From Alkalimonas amylolytica (lineage in GTDB: Bacteria; Pseudomonadota; Gammaproteobacteria; Enterobacterales; Alteromonadaceae): a DNA stretch of 64,000 nucleotides. This document shows, piece after piece, positions 19,538 to 27,356 of the stretch. The stretch spans positions 148,409-212,408 of the forward strand of contig NZ_FNRM01000007.1 in NCBI RefSeq assembly GCF_900107845.1, in the 5' to 3' direction. A program made the position numbers and the translations under genes. Under the pieces are notes generated by a model that saw only the letters and a program-made list of their open reading frames with translations, ran no database searches and was not told the DNA's origin. How positions within the stretch are numbered: the first letter of the stretch is position 1; each line of letters begins with the position of its first letter.

Positions 19538-20128
19538 ATGAAACAGCCACAGCAACATAGCCAGGGGTTTACCTTACTGGAAATCATCCTGGTGATTTTG
19601 TTGCTGGGGCTTTTGGTCAGTGCCGTGGTGGTAAATTTCTCCTGGGATAGCCGGGACGACAAATTGGAGCAGGAAGCCCGGCGTTTTCAGCAGCTGTTCC
19701 ACTATGCCGCTGAGACCGCCCTGATGCGCCAGCAGGAATGGGGCGTGCAGATCAAGCCCAATGGCTATCAGTTTTTGGTCTATCGGCCGGATGAGGATAG
19801 CTGGCAGCCCGCCGATTCACCGGCCAGTCTGGGCTGGCATGATGTTGCCAGCCATCAGCGCTTAAAGCTTGAGCTGGAAGGGCTGCCGTGGCAGGAAGAC
19901 AGCATGCTCGGAGCGCTGAACTGGCAGAACGAGCGGCTGGAGCATCTTGAAACCGATGACGAAGAAGAAACCGTGCTGCCGCATATCTTTATTCTATCAT
20001 CCGGTGAAATTACCCCCTTCGAGCTGCTACTGCAAGACGAAAGCCAGCGGCCGTTTTGGTATGTGCAGCTGCGGGGTGAGTTTAGCATTCCGTTAAAGCG
20101 AAGTACGGTTGAGAGCACGCCACCATGA
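19538..20128 (+). CDS. gspH: Type II secretion minor pseudopilin GspH
   Basis: A 196-residue minor pseudopilin with leader MKQPQQHSQG and the methylation/cleavage motif GFTLLEIILVILLLGLLVSA. The soluble domain is acidic (a DDEEET stretch near 145) and ends with a strand set that fits the GspH fold. It caps the pseudopilus together with GspI, J and K (family knowledge). It starts 14 bases after gspG and overlaps gspI by four bases. Confidence 0.92.
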   Translation: MKQPQQHSQGFTLLEIILVILLLGLLVSAVVVNFSWDSRDDKLEQEARRFQQLFHYAAETALMRQQEWGVQIKPNGYQFLVYRPDEDSWQPADSPASLGWHDVASHQRLKLELEGLPWQEDSMLGALNWQNERLEHLETDDEEETVLPHIFILSSGEITPFELLLQDESQRPFWYVQLRGEFSIPLKRSTVESTPP

Positions 20129-20496
20129 TGCGCCGTGGCTTTACCCTGATTGAAGTCTTGTTTGCGCTGGCCATTTTTGCTACTGCCGGCCTGGCCGTGA
20201 TGCGCACCGTGACCGAGCATATCCGGGCCGTGTCGATGCTGGAGGATTTAACCTTTGCCAGCTATGTTGCCGCCAATCAACTGGTGTTGCTGCAACTGGA
20301 AACTGATTGGCCGCCTGCCGAGCAAAGCCGTGGTGAGGTCGAGATGGCTAATCGCCTTTGGCAATGGCAGCAACGGGTGAGCCGGGTCGAGGACGATGAT
20401 TTACGTCAGGTCGAAGTAACGGTTGCACTGGCAGAGCAGCCAGAGGATGTGTTGTACCGTTTAACAACCTTTGTTGGGCGGCCTCATGGCGGTTAG
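20125..20496 (+). CDS. gspI: Type II secretion minor pseudopilin GspI
   Basis: A 123-residue minor pseudopilin with a four-residue leader MMRR followed by GFTLIEVLFALAIFATAGLA, then YVAANQLVLLQLE, typical of GspI. It nucleates the pseudopilus tip with GspJ and GspK (family knowledge). Its ATG overlaps the gspH stop by four bases, and its end overlaps gspJ by eleven. Confidence 0.93.
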   Translation: MMRRGFTLIEVLFALAIFATAGLAVMRTVTEHIRAVSMLEDLTFASYVAANQLVLLQLETDWPPAEQSRGEVEMANRLWQWQQRVSRVEDDDLRQVEVTVALAEQPEDVLYRLTTFVGRPHGG

Positions 20497-21142
20497 TAAA
20501 CCGGACTGCAAGCAGGCTCGCTATCCTGTTGGCGGCTTTACCTTTATTGAAATGTTGCTGGCGGTCGCTATTTTCGCCATGGTAGGGCTGGCTTCGGTCG
20601 CTGTCCTTAGCAGCGTGACCACCGGTGATCGCTTGTCGCAACAAGCCGCTGAGCGGTTGCAGCAGCTGCAGTTTGCGCTGATGTTGCTGGAGCGTGATCT
20701 GATGCAAATCAGCAGCCGGCATATCCGGGTGCAGGGCGAAGCGCCGCGTAAGGAGCGTTTGTTAGGAGGACGCTTTTTGCTGGAAAGCGAGGCCGATGCC
20801 ATTGCCTTTACCCAGCATGGCTGGCGCAATCCAGGTATGATTTTACCGCGCAGTGAATTGCAGGCGCTTGGCTACCGGGTGCAGGAAGAGCAATTGCAGC
20901 GGTTGTACACCTTGTATCCGGATGCGGTCACCGGTACCGAACCCAGAGTGCAGGTGTTGCTGGAGGGGATAACTGAGCTTGAGATCCGCTACCTGGTCGG
21001 GGAGCGTTGGGAAGAGCGCTGGGCGGATGCCTTATGGCCGGCGGCTGTGCGGGTGCGGCTTGAGCATGCGGAACTGGGCGAAATCGAGCGGGTGATTTTG
21101 TTGCCTGATGGCAATGCCCAACCTGCGGAGAGCAACCGATGA
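20486..21142 (+). CDS. gspJ: Type II secretion minor pseudopilin GspJ
   Basis: A 218-residue minor pseudopilin. The start at 20486 gives leader MAVSKPDCKQARYPVGG and cleavage before FTFIEMLLAVAIFAMVGLAS; a TTG at 20471 would add five residues. The body includes LMLLERDLMQISSR, FTQHGWRNP and LEIRYLVGERWEERW, all in keeping with GspJ. It overlaps gspI upstream and gspK downstream by a few bases, so translation is probably coupled. Confidence 0.93.
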   Translation: MAVSKPDCKQARYPVGGFTFIEMLLAVAIFAMVGLASVAVLSSVTTGDRLSQQAAERLQQLQFALMLLERDLMQISSRHIRVQGEAPRKERLLGGRFLLESEADAIAFTQHGWRNPGMILPRSELQALGYRVQEEQLQRLYTLYPDAVTGTEPRVQVLLEGITELEIRYLVGERWEERWADALWPAAVRVRLEHAELGEIERVILLPDGNAQPAESNR

Positions 21143-22131
21143 TGGCGCTTCAGCGGCAGCGAGGTGTGGCCTTGGTGATGGTGCTGATGATCGTCGCCAT
21201 CGTGGTGGTGATAGCCGTGTCGATGAGTGGCCGTTTGCAGCTGACCTTGCAACGCCAGCAGAACCTGCAACAGCAGCAGCAGGCATTTTGGTATGCGATG
21301 GGGGCGGAAGCCTTTGCCCGCCAGATCTTGCGTCGCTCATTGCAAGGCCAGGAGACTAGCCATTTAGGGCAGGACTGGGCGCAGCAAGGGGCGCAATTTC
21401 CAGTGCCGGATGGTACCATCAGTGGGGTTATTACCGATCTGCGCGGTTGCTTTAATCTGAACGCGCTCTATCAGCCGCCGGCACCGGCAGGCCAGGCACA
21501 GCCTGAAGCCACGGTGGAGCAGCAAAGCTTTCAGCGTTTGCTGGAGCTGGTCGCGCCGGATTTATCGATGCCAGCCGAGTACCTGATGGCCCGGATTGCC
21601 GACTGGCTGGATGACGATAGTTTGTTGCGTACAGCAGGCAGCGCCGAAGATGATGACTATGCGGCCTTGCCATTTCCGTATTACACCGGCAATACGCTGA
21701 TGGGAACGGTGACCGAGCTTCGGGCTATTTTGGATGTGACACCGGATGATTACAAATTGCTGCAACCTTATGTGTGCGTAATCCCGGATAATCAACAACT
21801 GCGCATCAATGCCAATACGCTGACCGAAGAGACGGCTGTGCTATTAAGTGCCCTCGTGGCAGAGCTGGATCAGTCGGCTGCTCTCGAGGTGATTGCCAGT
21901 CGGCCAGACAATGGCTTTAGCAGCACGGAAGAGTTTTGGGGAACAGGCCCGTTGGCGGGGATCCAAGTCGAGGACAGTGTGAAAGAATTAGTGACGGTAA
22001 CGTCGGATTTTTATCAATTAACAGCCCGTATTGGCTACCAGGAGACAGGCATGCAAATGCAATCCATCCTCAAGGTTCAGGATGGTGAGCGTGTCACTGT
22101 GCTGGCCAGACGTTTTGGAGGTGCTGGGTGA
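21139..22131 (+). CDS. gspK: Type II secretion minor pseudopilin GspK
   Basis: A 330-residue protein, the largest minor pseudopilin, which caps the tip. It has a leader ending RQRG before VALVMVLMIVAIVVVIA; the usual +5 glutamate is absent, as is normal for GspK. The helical insertion domain shows NLNALYQPPA, RIADWLDDDSLLRTAGSAED and ELRAILDVTPDDYKLLQPYV. The start overlaps gspJ (ATGA), and the stop overlaps the GTG of gspL. Confidence 0.95.
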   Translation: MMALQRQRGVALVMVLMIVAIVVVIAVSMSGRLQLTLQRQQNLQQQQQAFWYAMGAEAFARQILRRSLQGQETSHLGQDWAQQGAQFPVPDGTISGVITDLRGCFNLNALYQPPAPAGQAQPEATVEQQSFQRLLELVAPDLSMPAEYLMARIADWLDDDSLLRTAGSAEDDDYAALPFPYYTGNTLMGTVTELRAILDVTPDDYKLLQPYVCVIPDNQQLRINANTLTEETAVLLSALVAELDQSAALEVIASRPDNGFSSTEEFWGTGPLAGIQVEDSVKELVTVTSDFYQLTARIGYQETGMQMQSILKVQDGERVTVLARRFGGAG

Positions 22132-23318
22132 GTGAACAATTGCTGATCCGCCTGGGCAGCCGGGCCGAGCAACCCATTAGCTGGCTGGTCTGGTCGAATA
22201 CCGCGCAGGAGATCATTGCTTCCGGCGATTTGACGTCGGCGTCAGCGCTTGAGCAACTGGCCGAGCGGCTGGGGCCACGGCCGGTGCTGGTGTTGGTACC
22301 TGCGGCCGATGTGGTATTAAAAGAGGTGGCGCTGCCAGCCAAACCCAGCCGGCAAACTCTACAGGCCTTGCCCTATATGCTGGAAGACGATGTCACGGAA
22401 GACATTGAACAGCTGTGGCTGGCGCTTGGTTCGGTGCGTAAAGATCAGGACCAGTATTTGCAGCAAGTGGCACTGTGCAAAAAAGCGCAGCTCGAGCAAT
22501 GGCTTAGCTGGTTAACCGAGGCTGGTTTTCAGCCACGGCAGTTGGTGCCGGATGCGTTGTTGCTTCCCGCTGAGTCGTTACCGGCTGCGATTGAACTCAA
22601 TGGCAGTTGGTTGCTGCGTCAGGGCGACTGGCAGGCGACCAGTGTAGAAAATGAATGGTGGCCGGATTATCTGGAGCTGGCCGCATTGCCTGAGCTCACC
22701 AGTTACAGCCCTTGGCCAGGCTACATTGCTCAGCCGCATCAGCTGGCGGAGCCCGAGTTACCGCTGGCGCTGTTAGCTCGCCAGGCTCAGCAGCCAGCAT
22801 TGAACCTGCTGCAGGGGGAGTACGCCCCGAAGCGCGCTGTGAATAAAAGCTGGCAGCTGTGGCAGCCAGCGGCGGTATTGGCGGGAGTATGCCTGACGCT
22901 CTATCTAACCTTAACTGCGGTAGAGGGCTGGCGCTATGGCCAGCAGGCCAGAGTCTTACAGCAGCAAGCGGTGCAGACATATCAAGCGGCTTTTCCCGGT
23001 GAGTCGGTGGTAAATTTACGGGCACTGGTGCAGCGTAAACTGCAGCAAGCCGGTTTGTCACAGCAAGAACAGCACTTTTTAGCCCTGTTGCTCGATTTAC
23101 AAAACAACCTGGCCAGCGTTTCGGATATGCAACTGGAGAATTTACGCTTTGATGCCAGACGCACCGAGCTGCGCTTTCAGGCCAAGGCCGATGGTTTTCA
23201 GAGTTTTGAACGGCTGAAAAATCAGCTGGAACAAGCCGGCTATCAGGTAGACCAGGGTGCCCTGAGCAACGATGGCAGCAAGGTGCAAGGCACCGTCAGT
23301 ATGAGAACGGCAGCATGA
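22128..23318 (+). CDS. gspL: Type II secretion assembly protein GspL
   Basis: A 396-residue protein with a cytoplasmic actin-like domain (about 1-235; ends before LLQGEYAPKRAVNKSW), a membrane helix around 245-262 (PAAVLAGVCLTLYLTLTAV) and a periplasmic ferredoxin-like domain. GspL recruits GspE and contacts GspM (family knowledge). The GTG start overlaps the gspK stop by four bases. LPYMLEDDVTEDIEQL is the usual signature segment near residue 85. Confidence 0.94.
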   Translation: MSEQLLIRLGSRAEQPISWLVWSNTAQEIIASGDLTSASALEQLAERLGPRPVLVLVPAADVVLKEVALPAKPSRQTLQALPYMLEDDVTEDIEQLWLALGSVRKDQDQYLQQVALCKKAQLEQWLSWLTEAGFQPRQLVPDALLLPAESLPAAIELNGSWLLRQGDWQATSVENEWWPDYLELAALPELTSYSPWPGYIAQPHQLAEPELPLALLARQAQQPALNLLQGEYAPKRAVNKSWQLWQPAAVLAGVCLTLYLTLTAVEGWRYGQQARVLQQQAVQTYQAAFPGESVVNLRALVQRKLQQAGLSQQEQHFLALLLDLQNNLASVSDMQLENLRFDARRTELRFQAKADGFQSFERLKNQLEQAGYQVDQGALSNDGSKVQGTVSMRTAA

Positions 23319-23328
23319 GGACTGGAGC

Positions 23329-23811
23329 ATGAAACAGCAACTGGAGCAGCAATTCCAGCAGTGGTGGGGTGGGCTGCAACAACGTGAGCAGTATTTGGTG
23401 CTGATCTGCGCCATCGCCTTACTGGTGTTTGTGTTTTATTACCTGATCTGGCAGCCGGTGCATCAAAGCAAGGCACGCAATCAACTGGCGCTGCAGCAGG
23501 CAGAGCAGCAACTGGAATGGCTGAACTCAGTTTTGCCACAGTTGCAACAGGCCGGAAGCTCGGTTGAGCGCAGCTCCGGCAGCTTGTCGCAGGTCCTCAC
23601 CACCAGTGCTCGCCAGCATGGCATCCGCGTTAGCCGGATGCAGCCACAAAACCAGCAAATGCAGCTGGTGCTGGATGATGTTCGTTTCGAGCAGCTGGTG
23701 AGCTGGTTGCATGCGCTGCATTACCAGCATGGCCTGCAACTGGTGAATCTGGATGTCAACGCTGCCAATCAGCCTGGCGTAGTGCAGGTCCGACGAATTT
23801 TGGTTGAATAA
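23329..23811 (+). CDS. gspM: Type II secretion assembly protein GspM
   Basis: A 160-residue protein with a short cytoplasmic start (QWWGGLQQREQYLV), one membrane helix about 22-40 and a periplasmic ferredoxin-like domain near the end (LQLVNLDVNAANQPGVVQVRRI). It stabilises GspL and the platform (family knowledge). A ribosome site GAGGACTGGAG precedes the ATG, ten bases after the gspL stop. Confidence 0.92.
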   Translation: MKQQLEQQFQQWWGGLQQREQYLVLICAIALLVFVFYYLIWQPVHQSKARNQLALQQAEQQLEWLNSVLPQLQQAGSSVERSSGSLSQVLTTSARQHGIRVSRMQPQNQQMQLVLDDVRFEQLVSWLHALHYQHGLQLVNLDVNAANQPGVVQVRRILVE

Positions 23812-23815
23812 GCTT

Positions 23816-24559
23816 ATGTCGACAAAGAAATTGGTGGTGCTGGGTGTTGTCAGTTATCTGCTGTGTTTGCTGGTGCTTACTCCGGCCAGTTGGTGGCTGA
23901 AACTGGCGCCGATGCCAGCTGATGTGCGGCTGGGGCAGGTTCAAGGTACTTTATGGCAGGGCCGCATTCAGGTGTTGTCGTATCAGCAGCTGGAGCTGCA
24001 CCAGCTGCAGTGGCAGCTTAGTCCATGGCGTTTGCTGGCCGGTCAACTGGCAGTGCAGCTTCAGGCCGGCGATCTGGCCGAACAAGAACGCGCTTACCTG
24101 AAAGGCCAGTTGCGCTATGGTTTCAGCGGCTTGCAGCTGCAGGATACTTTAGTACGCTATCCGGTGCGGGACATAGCACCCATGCTGCGTTTGCCCTTAC
24201 CGGTTGGTGCCGATGGCATGTTGATGCTGGATATTGATCACTACCAGCAGGGCGCGCCCTGGTGTAAAACCCTGAATGGCCAGGCCAGTTGGCAACAGGC
24301 GCGCTTGCAACCGCCGACCGGCTGGATTGATTTGCAGCATATTTTTGCCAGCCTGGCCTGTGACAATGGCGAACTGGTGCTGATCACCGATGGCCAGAAC
24401 CCGCTGGGGCTGGATGTCACCGCCCGCTTGCAGGCAGCAGGGCGCTTCGCGGTGGATGGTACCTTAAAACCCGATGCCAGCATGCCGGAAGAAGTGCATC
24501 AGGCCATGCAGTTTGTTGGCAGCCCCGATGCCGAAGGACGCTTTCGCATCCGCTTTTAG
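23816..24559 (+). CDS. gspN: Type II secretion protein GspN
   Basis: A 247-residue protein with one N-terminal membrane helix (VLGVVSYLLCLLVLTPASWWL) and a periplasmic part with the GspN-like segments VRLGQVQGTLWQGR, LSPWRLLAGQLAVQL and WCKTLNGQASWQ. GspN is an optional member of the system whose exact role is unclear. The ATG at 23816 is five bases after the gspM stop; a TTG at 23804 would extend into gspM. It is the last gene of the secretion operon; gspO is absent, so prepilin peptidase must be encoded elsewhere. Confidence 0.9.
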   Translation: MSTKKLVVLGVVSYLLCLLVLTPASWWLKLAPMPADVRLGQVQGTLWQGRIQVLSYQQLELHQLQWQLSPWRLLAGQLAVQLQAGDLAEQERAYLKGQLRYGFSGLQLQDTLVRYPVRDIAPMLRLPLPVGADGMLMLDIDHYQQGAPWCKTLNGQASWQQARLQPPTGWIDLQHIFASLACDNGELVLITDGQNPLGLDVTARLQAAGRFAVDGTLKPDASMPEEVHQAMQFVGSPDAEGRFRIRF

Positions 24560-24659
24560 TATTTCAGCAATGAATGCCCGCTATCAAGCGCAATCAGCAG
24601 CGAAATGAGGCGGGCTTTGCTAGGCTAGGGGTTTTCCGCTTTTGTTGCAGGAGACCCTG

Positions 24660-25793
24660 ATGATCCCAGCCCCTGAATTTGCTTCTTTTACCCCGCCGCG
24701 CCGCATTCTGATGGGGCCCGGCCCGTCCGATGTCTATCCCGAGGTGTTGGCTGCCCAGGCCAGGCCGACGGTTGGCCATTTGGATCCGCTCTTTATTGGC
24801 ATGATGGATGAACTGCGCAGTCTGCTGCAGTATGCCTTTCAAACCGAGAACCCGATGACGCTGGCCGTCTCTGCGCCGGGTTCTGCCGGCATGGAAACCT
24901 GTTTCGTCAATCTGCTGGAACCCGGCGATACGGTGCTGGTGTGCCGCAATGGTGTTTTTGGCGAGCGCATGCGGCAAAATGTCGAGCGTTGCGGTGCTAC
25001 CGCCATTGTGCTGGACTTTCCCTGGGGTGAGCCGGTCGATCCGGCGCAGGTTGAAGCCGCGCTGCAACAGCACCCACAGGTGCATTTTCTGGCTTTTGTC
25101 CACGCCGAAACCTCAACCGGTGCGCTGTCGGATGCGCAGGCGCTGTGCGCGCTGGCGCAACAGTACGATTGCTTGTCCATTGTCGATGCGGTGACCTCTT
25201 TAGGCGGGGTGGAACTTAGAGTAGACGCCTGGGGCATCGATGCGATTTACTCCGGCAGCCAGAAGTGTTTGTCCTGCGTACCGGGCCTATCGCCGGTATC
25301 TTTCTCGCCACGAGCGGTAGCGCGGATGCAAAGCCGCACGCGGCCGGTGCAAAGCTGGTTTTTGGATCAAAGCCTGGTGATGGGCTACTGGAGTGGCAGT
25401 GCCAAACGCAGCTACCACCACACCGCTCCGGTCAATGCACTTTATGCCTTGCACGAAAGCCTGCGTCTGCTCGCCAGCGAAGGGCTGGAGCAGGCCTGGC
25501 AGCGCCATGCTGCCATGCATCAGGAGCTCAAAGCCGGCCTGGAAGCACTGGGGCTCAGCTTTGTGGTGAAGGAAGCGCATCGCTTGCCACAGCTGAACTC
25601 AATCTGGATCCCAGCAGGGGTGGATGATGCCGCGGTACGCAGCCGCTTGCTGCAGGATTACAATCTGGAAATTGGCGCTGGCCTCGGTGATTTAGCCGGT
25701 AAAGCCTGGCGCATTGGGTTGATGGGCTATGGTGCCCGGCGGGAGAATATCGCGCTGTGTTTAAAAGCCCTGTCGGATGTGTTCAGAACATAG
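24660..25793 (+). CDS. Class V aminotransferase (alanine/serine-glyoxylate type)
   Basis: A 377-residue PLP enzyme. The ATG at 24660 is six bases from AGGAG (24649-24653). Family landmarks: the start MGPGPSDVYPEVL, SAPGSAGME (cofactor phosphate region), FVHAETSTGAL, VDAVTSLGG, and the PLP lysine in YSGSQKCLS, then AVNALYALHE. This fits the alanine-glyoxylate / serine-glyoxylate / serine-pyruvate aminotransferase group; which amino donor and acceptor it uses cannot be told from sequence. It follows the secretion operon on the same strand after 100 bases but shows no functional link to it. Confidence 0.88.
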   Translation: MIPAPEFASFTPPRRILMGPGPSDVYPEVLAAQARPTVGHLDPLFIGMMDELRSLLQYAFQTENPMTLAVSAPGSAGMETCFVNLLEPGDTVLVCRNGVFGERMRQNVERCGATAIVLDFPWGEPVDPAQVEAALQQHPQVHFLAFVHAETSTGALSDAQALCALAQQYDCLSIVDAVTSLGGVELRVDAWGIDAIYSGSQKCLSCVPGLSPVSFSPRAVARMQSRTRPVQSWFLDQSLVMGYWSGSAKRSYHHTAPVNALYALHESLRLLASEGLEQAWQRHAAMHQELKAGLEALGLSFVVKEAHRLPQLNSIWIPAGVDDAAVRSRLLQDYNLEIGAGLGDLAGKAWRIGLMGYGARRENIALCLKALSDVFRT

Positions 25794-25801
25794 TTTTCAA
25801 G

Positions 25802-25830
25802 TTGATTTAACCAATATTTAAACATAAAAT
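25802..25830 (+). promoter_or_regulatory. Sigma-70 promoter of the putative toxin/immunity unit
   Basis: TTGATT (25802-25807) and TAAAAT (25825-25830) are separated by exactly 17 AT-rich bases. The start codon follows 29 bases after the -10 box, with GGAG close before it. This is the best -35/-10 pair among the protein genes of the window. Confidence 0.7.
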
Positions 25831-25859
25831 CCAATGCTATTATAGAGAAGGAGCTTTGT

Positions 25860-26900
25860 ATGGCATTGGAGATTTGCATTACCACGAATCCCGTTACGCG
25901 CGAGTGGATTACTTGCCCGGAAGGTTATCAATTTTCGACTAAGAACGAGACTGTGCCACAGGTGCTGGCTACAGGCACTCCCTACCTGATAGAGAGTCCT
26001 GAAAATCATGCGCAGGATCACAGGGTGCTGCAGCAATTTCAACAGTTTCAGCGTTTAGCTCCCTCCATTCGTCGCGACTATGTGACCTTGCACCAGCAGT
26101 ACGGTGAGCCACAATTAAATGCGTTGTCAGCCTTTTATGCGCAGCAGATGGTGCCAACCGCCAGAGCGCTGCGCACGCAATCTGCAAAGCTCAGTAAAGA
26201 AATGCCAACCTTGACCGGTGCAGTGATGACATCGGTTGAGCGTCGGTTGGATTTGTTTGGCAAATACACCTTGCGCTATCAGCAAGCGCTGGAAAACTAT
26301 CGGGTAGCTTTCCAGTCCAAGGTACGTGGGGCGCCACTTCGCCAGCTTGCAAAGAATGTGCATCAGGCCCATCAGCAATTAAATGCCAAGTTTCGCAGTG
26401 AAATTCAGCGGCTGGTGATGCAGCAGCAGACCACCAATGCCAAAGCCAATGCCTGGACGGATCCAAACCGGGCACTGAATCAGGCCCGCTCTGGCCGCAG
26501 CGATCAGGCCATCCGTTTGCAAGAGCACACCAATCTGCAGCGCATGCACCAGTTTCTGCGAACGGCTAATCAGGTGGGGCGAGGCATGCTGGTGCTGGAT
26601 GCCGGCATCCGGGTCAGTGATGTACGGCAGGTGCAGCAGGATGGTGGTGACTGGCATCGCAGCCTGGCGCAGCAAATGACTGGTTTTGGGCTTGGGGGTG
26701 CCGCAGCCATGAGTTTAGGTGGTTTGGCGGTTCAAGCCTTAACCGTTATGTTAATGGCAACTCCGTATGGTTGGGTTTATGTGATTGTTGGTGGTGTAGT
26801 TGTTGGCTTGACTGCAGGTTATTTAGCTGATGCATGGGGAAAGTGGGCTGCTGGCACTTTGTATGATCAGAGCCAGCGTTTGTTCGCGACAGGAGGTTAA
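25860..26900 (+). CDS. Putative pore-forming antibacterial toxin (glycine-rich membrane hairpin)
   Basis: A 346-residue protein of no family I can name with certainty. Residues 1-50 form a short globular start, and 60-230 are helical, Gln/Arg-rich and coiled-coil-like. A motif GRGMLVLDAGIRVSDVRQV (about 238-256) precedes a hydrophobic hairpin (about 272-330) with repeated small residues: GFGLGGAAAMSLGGLAVQ, MLMATPYGWVYVIVGGVVVG, AGYLADAWGKWAAG. Soluble proteins with such a late glycine-rich hairpin include colicin-like and type VI-delivered pore formers (family knowledge). A small membrane protein begins two bases after its stop, as expected for an immunity partner. There is no signal peptide and no VgrG, Hcp or PAAR gene nearby. 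The toxin role is inferred. Confidence 0.6.
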   Translation: MALEICITTNPVTREWITCPEGYQFSTKNETVPQVLATGTPYLIESPENHAQDHRVLQQFQQFQRLAPSIRRDYVTLHQQYGEPQLNALSAFYAQQMVPTARALRTQSAKLSKEMPTLTGAVMTSVERRLDLFGKYTLRYQQALENYRVAFQSKVRGAPLRQLAKNVHQAHQQLNAKFRSEIQRLVMQQQTTNAKANAWTDPNRALNQARSGRSDQAIRLQEHTNLQRMHQFLRTANQVGRGMLVLDAGIRVSDVRQVQQDGGDWHRSLAQQMTGFGLGGAAAMSLGGLAVQALTVMLMATPYGWVYVIVGGVVVGLTAGYLADAWGKWAAGTLYDQSQRLFATGG

Positions 26901-26902
26901 CG

Positions 26903-27268
26903 ATGGAGTGGGGGATTGAAAGTGTATTACTCTTGGTGTCCCTGTTAACTATTATAAATGTTGCCGCGGCTACGCTTTGTTTTGGCCGTATTACGGTGCG
27001 TTACCTAGATAGAGAGCTGTTGGCACAGGGGGTAGATATGACTGAAGCGGATGGCCTCGGCATGCGTTTCCCTTGGTATGTTTTGGCTATTTTATCCAAT
27101 CGGCCAGAGCACCAGCCTTTTGTACCAGGTGAAGCGATTATGCGTTTACGGCGGCCTAAGGATATTGTGCTGGCTCGCTGGATATCTTGGTCCTTCTTCC
27201 TAATGATGGTCTTGGCCATAGTCGTATTCCTTGGCTGTCGTATTTTACCAGGTTGGGACTGTGAGTGA
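26903..27268 (+). CDS. Putative immunity membrane protein for the upstream toxin
   Basis: A 121-residue membrane protein with an N-terminal helix (about 5-28, VLLLVSLLTIINVAAATLCF), a central soluble part (YLDRELLAQGVDMTEADGLG and PEHQPFVPGEAIMRLRRP) and a second strong helix (about 93-115, WISWSFFLMMVLAIVVFLGC). It starts two bases after the toxin candidate, overlapping its ribosome region (GGAGG just before the stop). Immunity proteins to pore-forming toxins are typically small inner-membrane proteins, so the pairing is sensible, but the sequence does not match a family I can name. Confidence 0.58.
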   Translation: MEWGIESVLLLVSLLTIINVAAATLCFGRITVRYLDRELLAQGVDMTEADGLGMRFPWYVLAILSNRPEHQPFVPGEAIMRLRRPKDIVLARWISWSFFLMMVLAIVVFLGCRILPGWDCE

Positions 27269-27304
27269 AGTCAGGCCTTGGTTTGTGGTAATTTCATTGT
27301 TGGC

Positions 27305-27334
27305 AAAAAGCGCACAAGGGGTAACTTGTGCGCT
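27305..27334 (-). terminator. Intrinsic terminator of the TonB-dependent receptor gene
   Basis: AGCGCACAAG (27309-27318) and CTTGTGCGCT (27325-27334) form a perfect ten-pair stem with a six-base loop. On the minus strand a run of five Ts follows, so it terminates the receptor transcript; toward the plus strand the tail is weaker. Confidence 0.85.
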
Positions 27335-27356
27335 GTGTTTCGGCAAAGTAGGGCGA

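Noticed and set aside
24577..24620. GCCCGC...GCGGGC inverted repeat after gspN considered as terminator
   Set aside because: The loop is nearly 30 bases and no T-run follows closely, so support is too weak.
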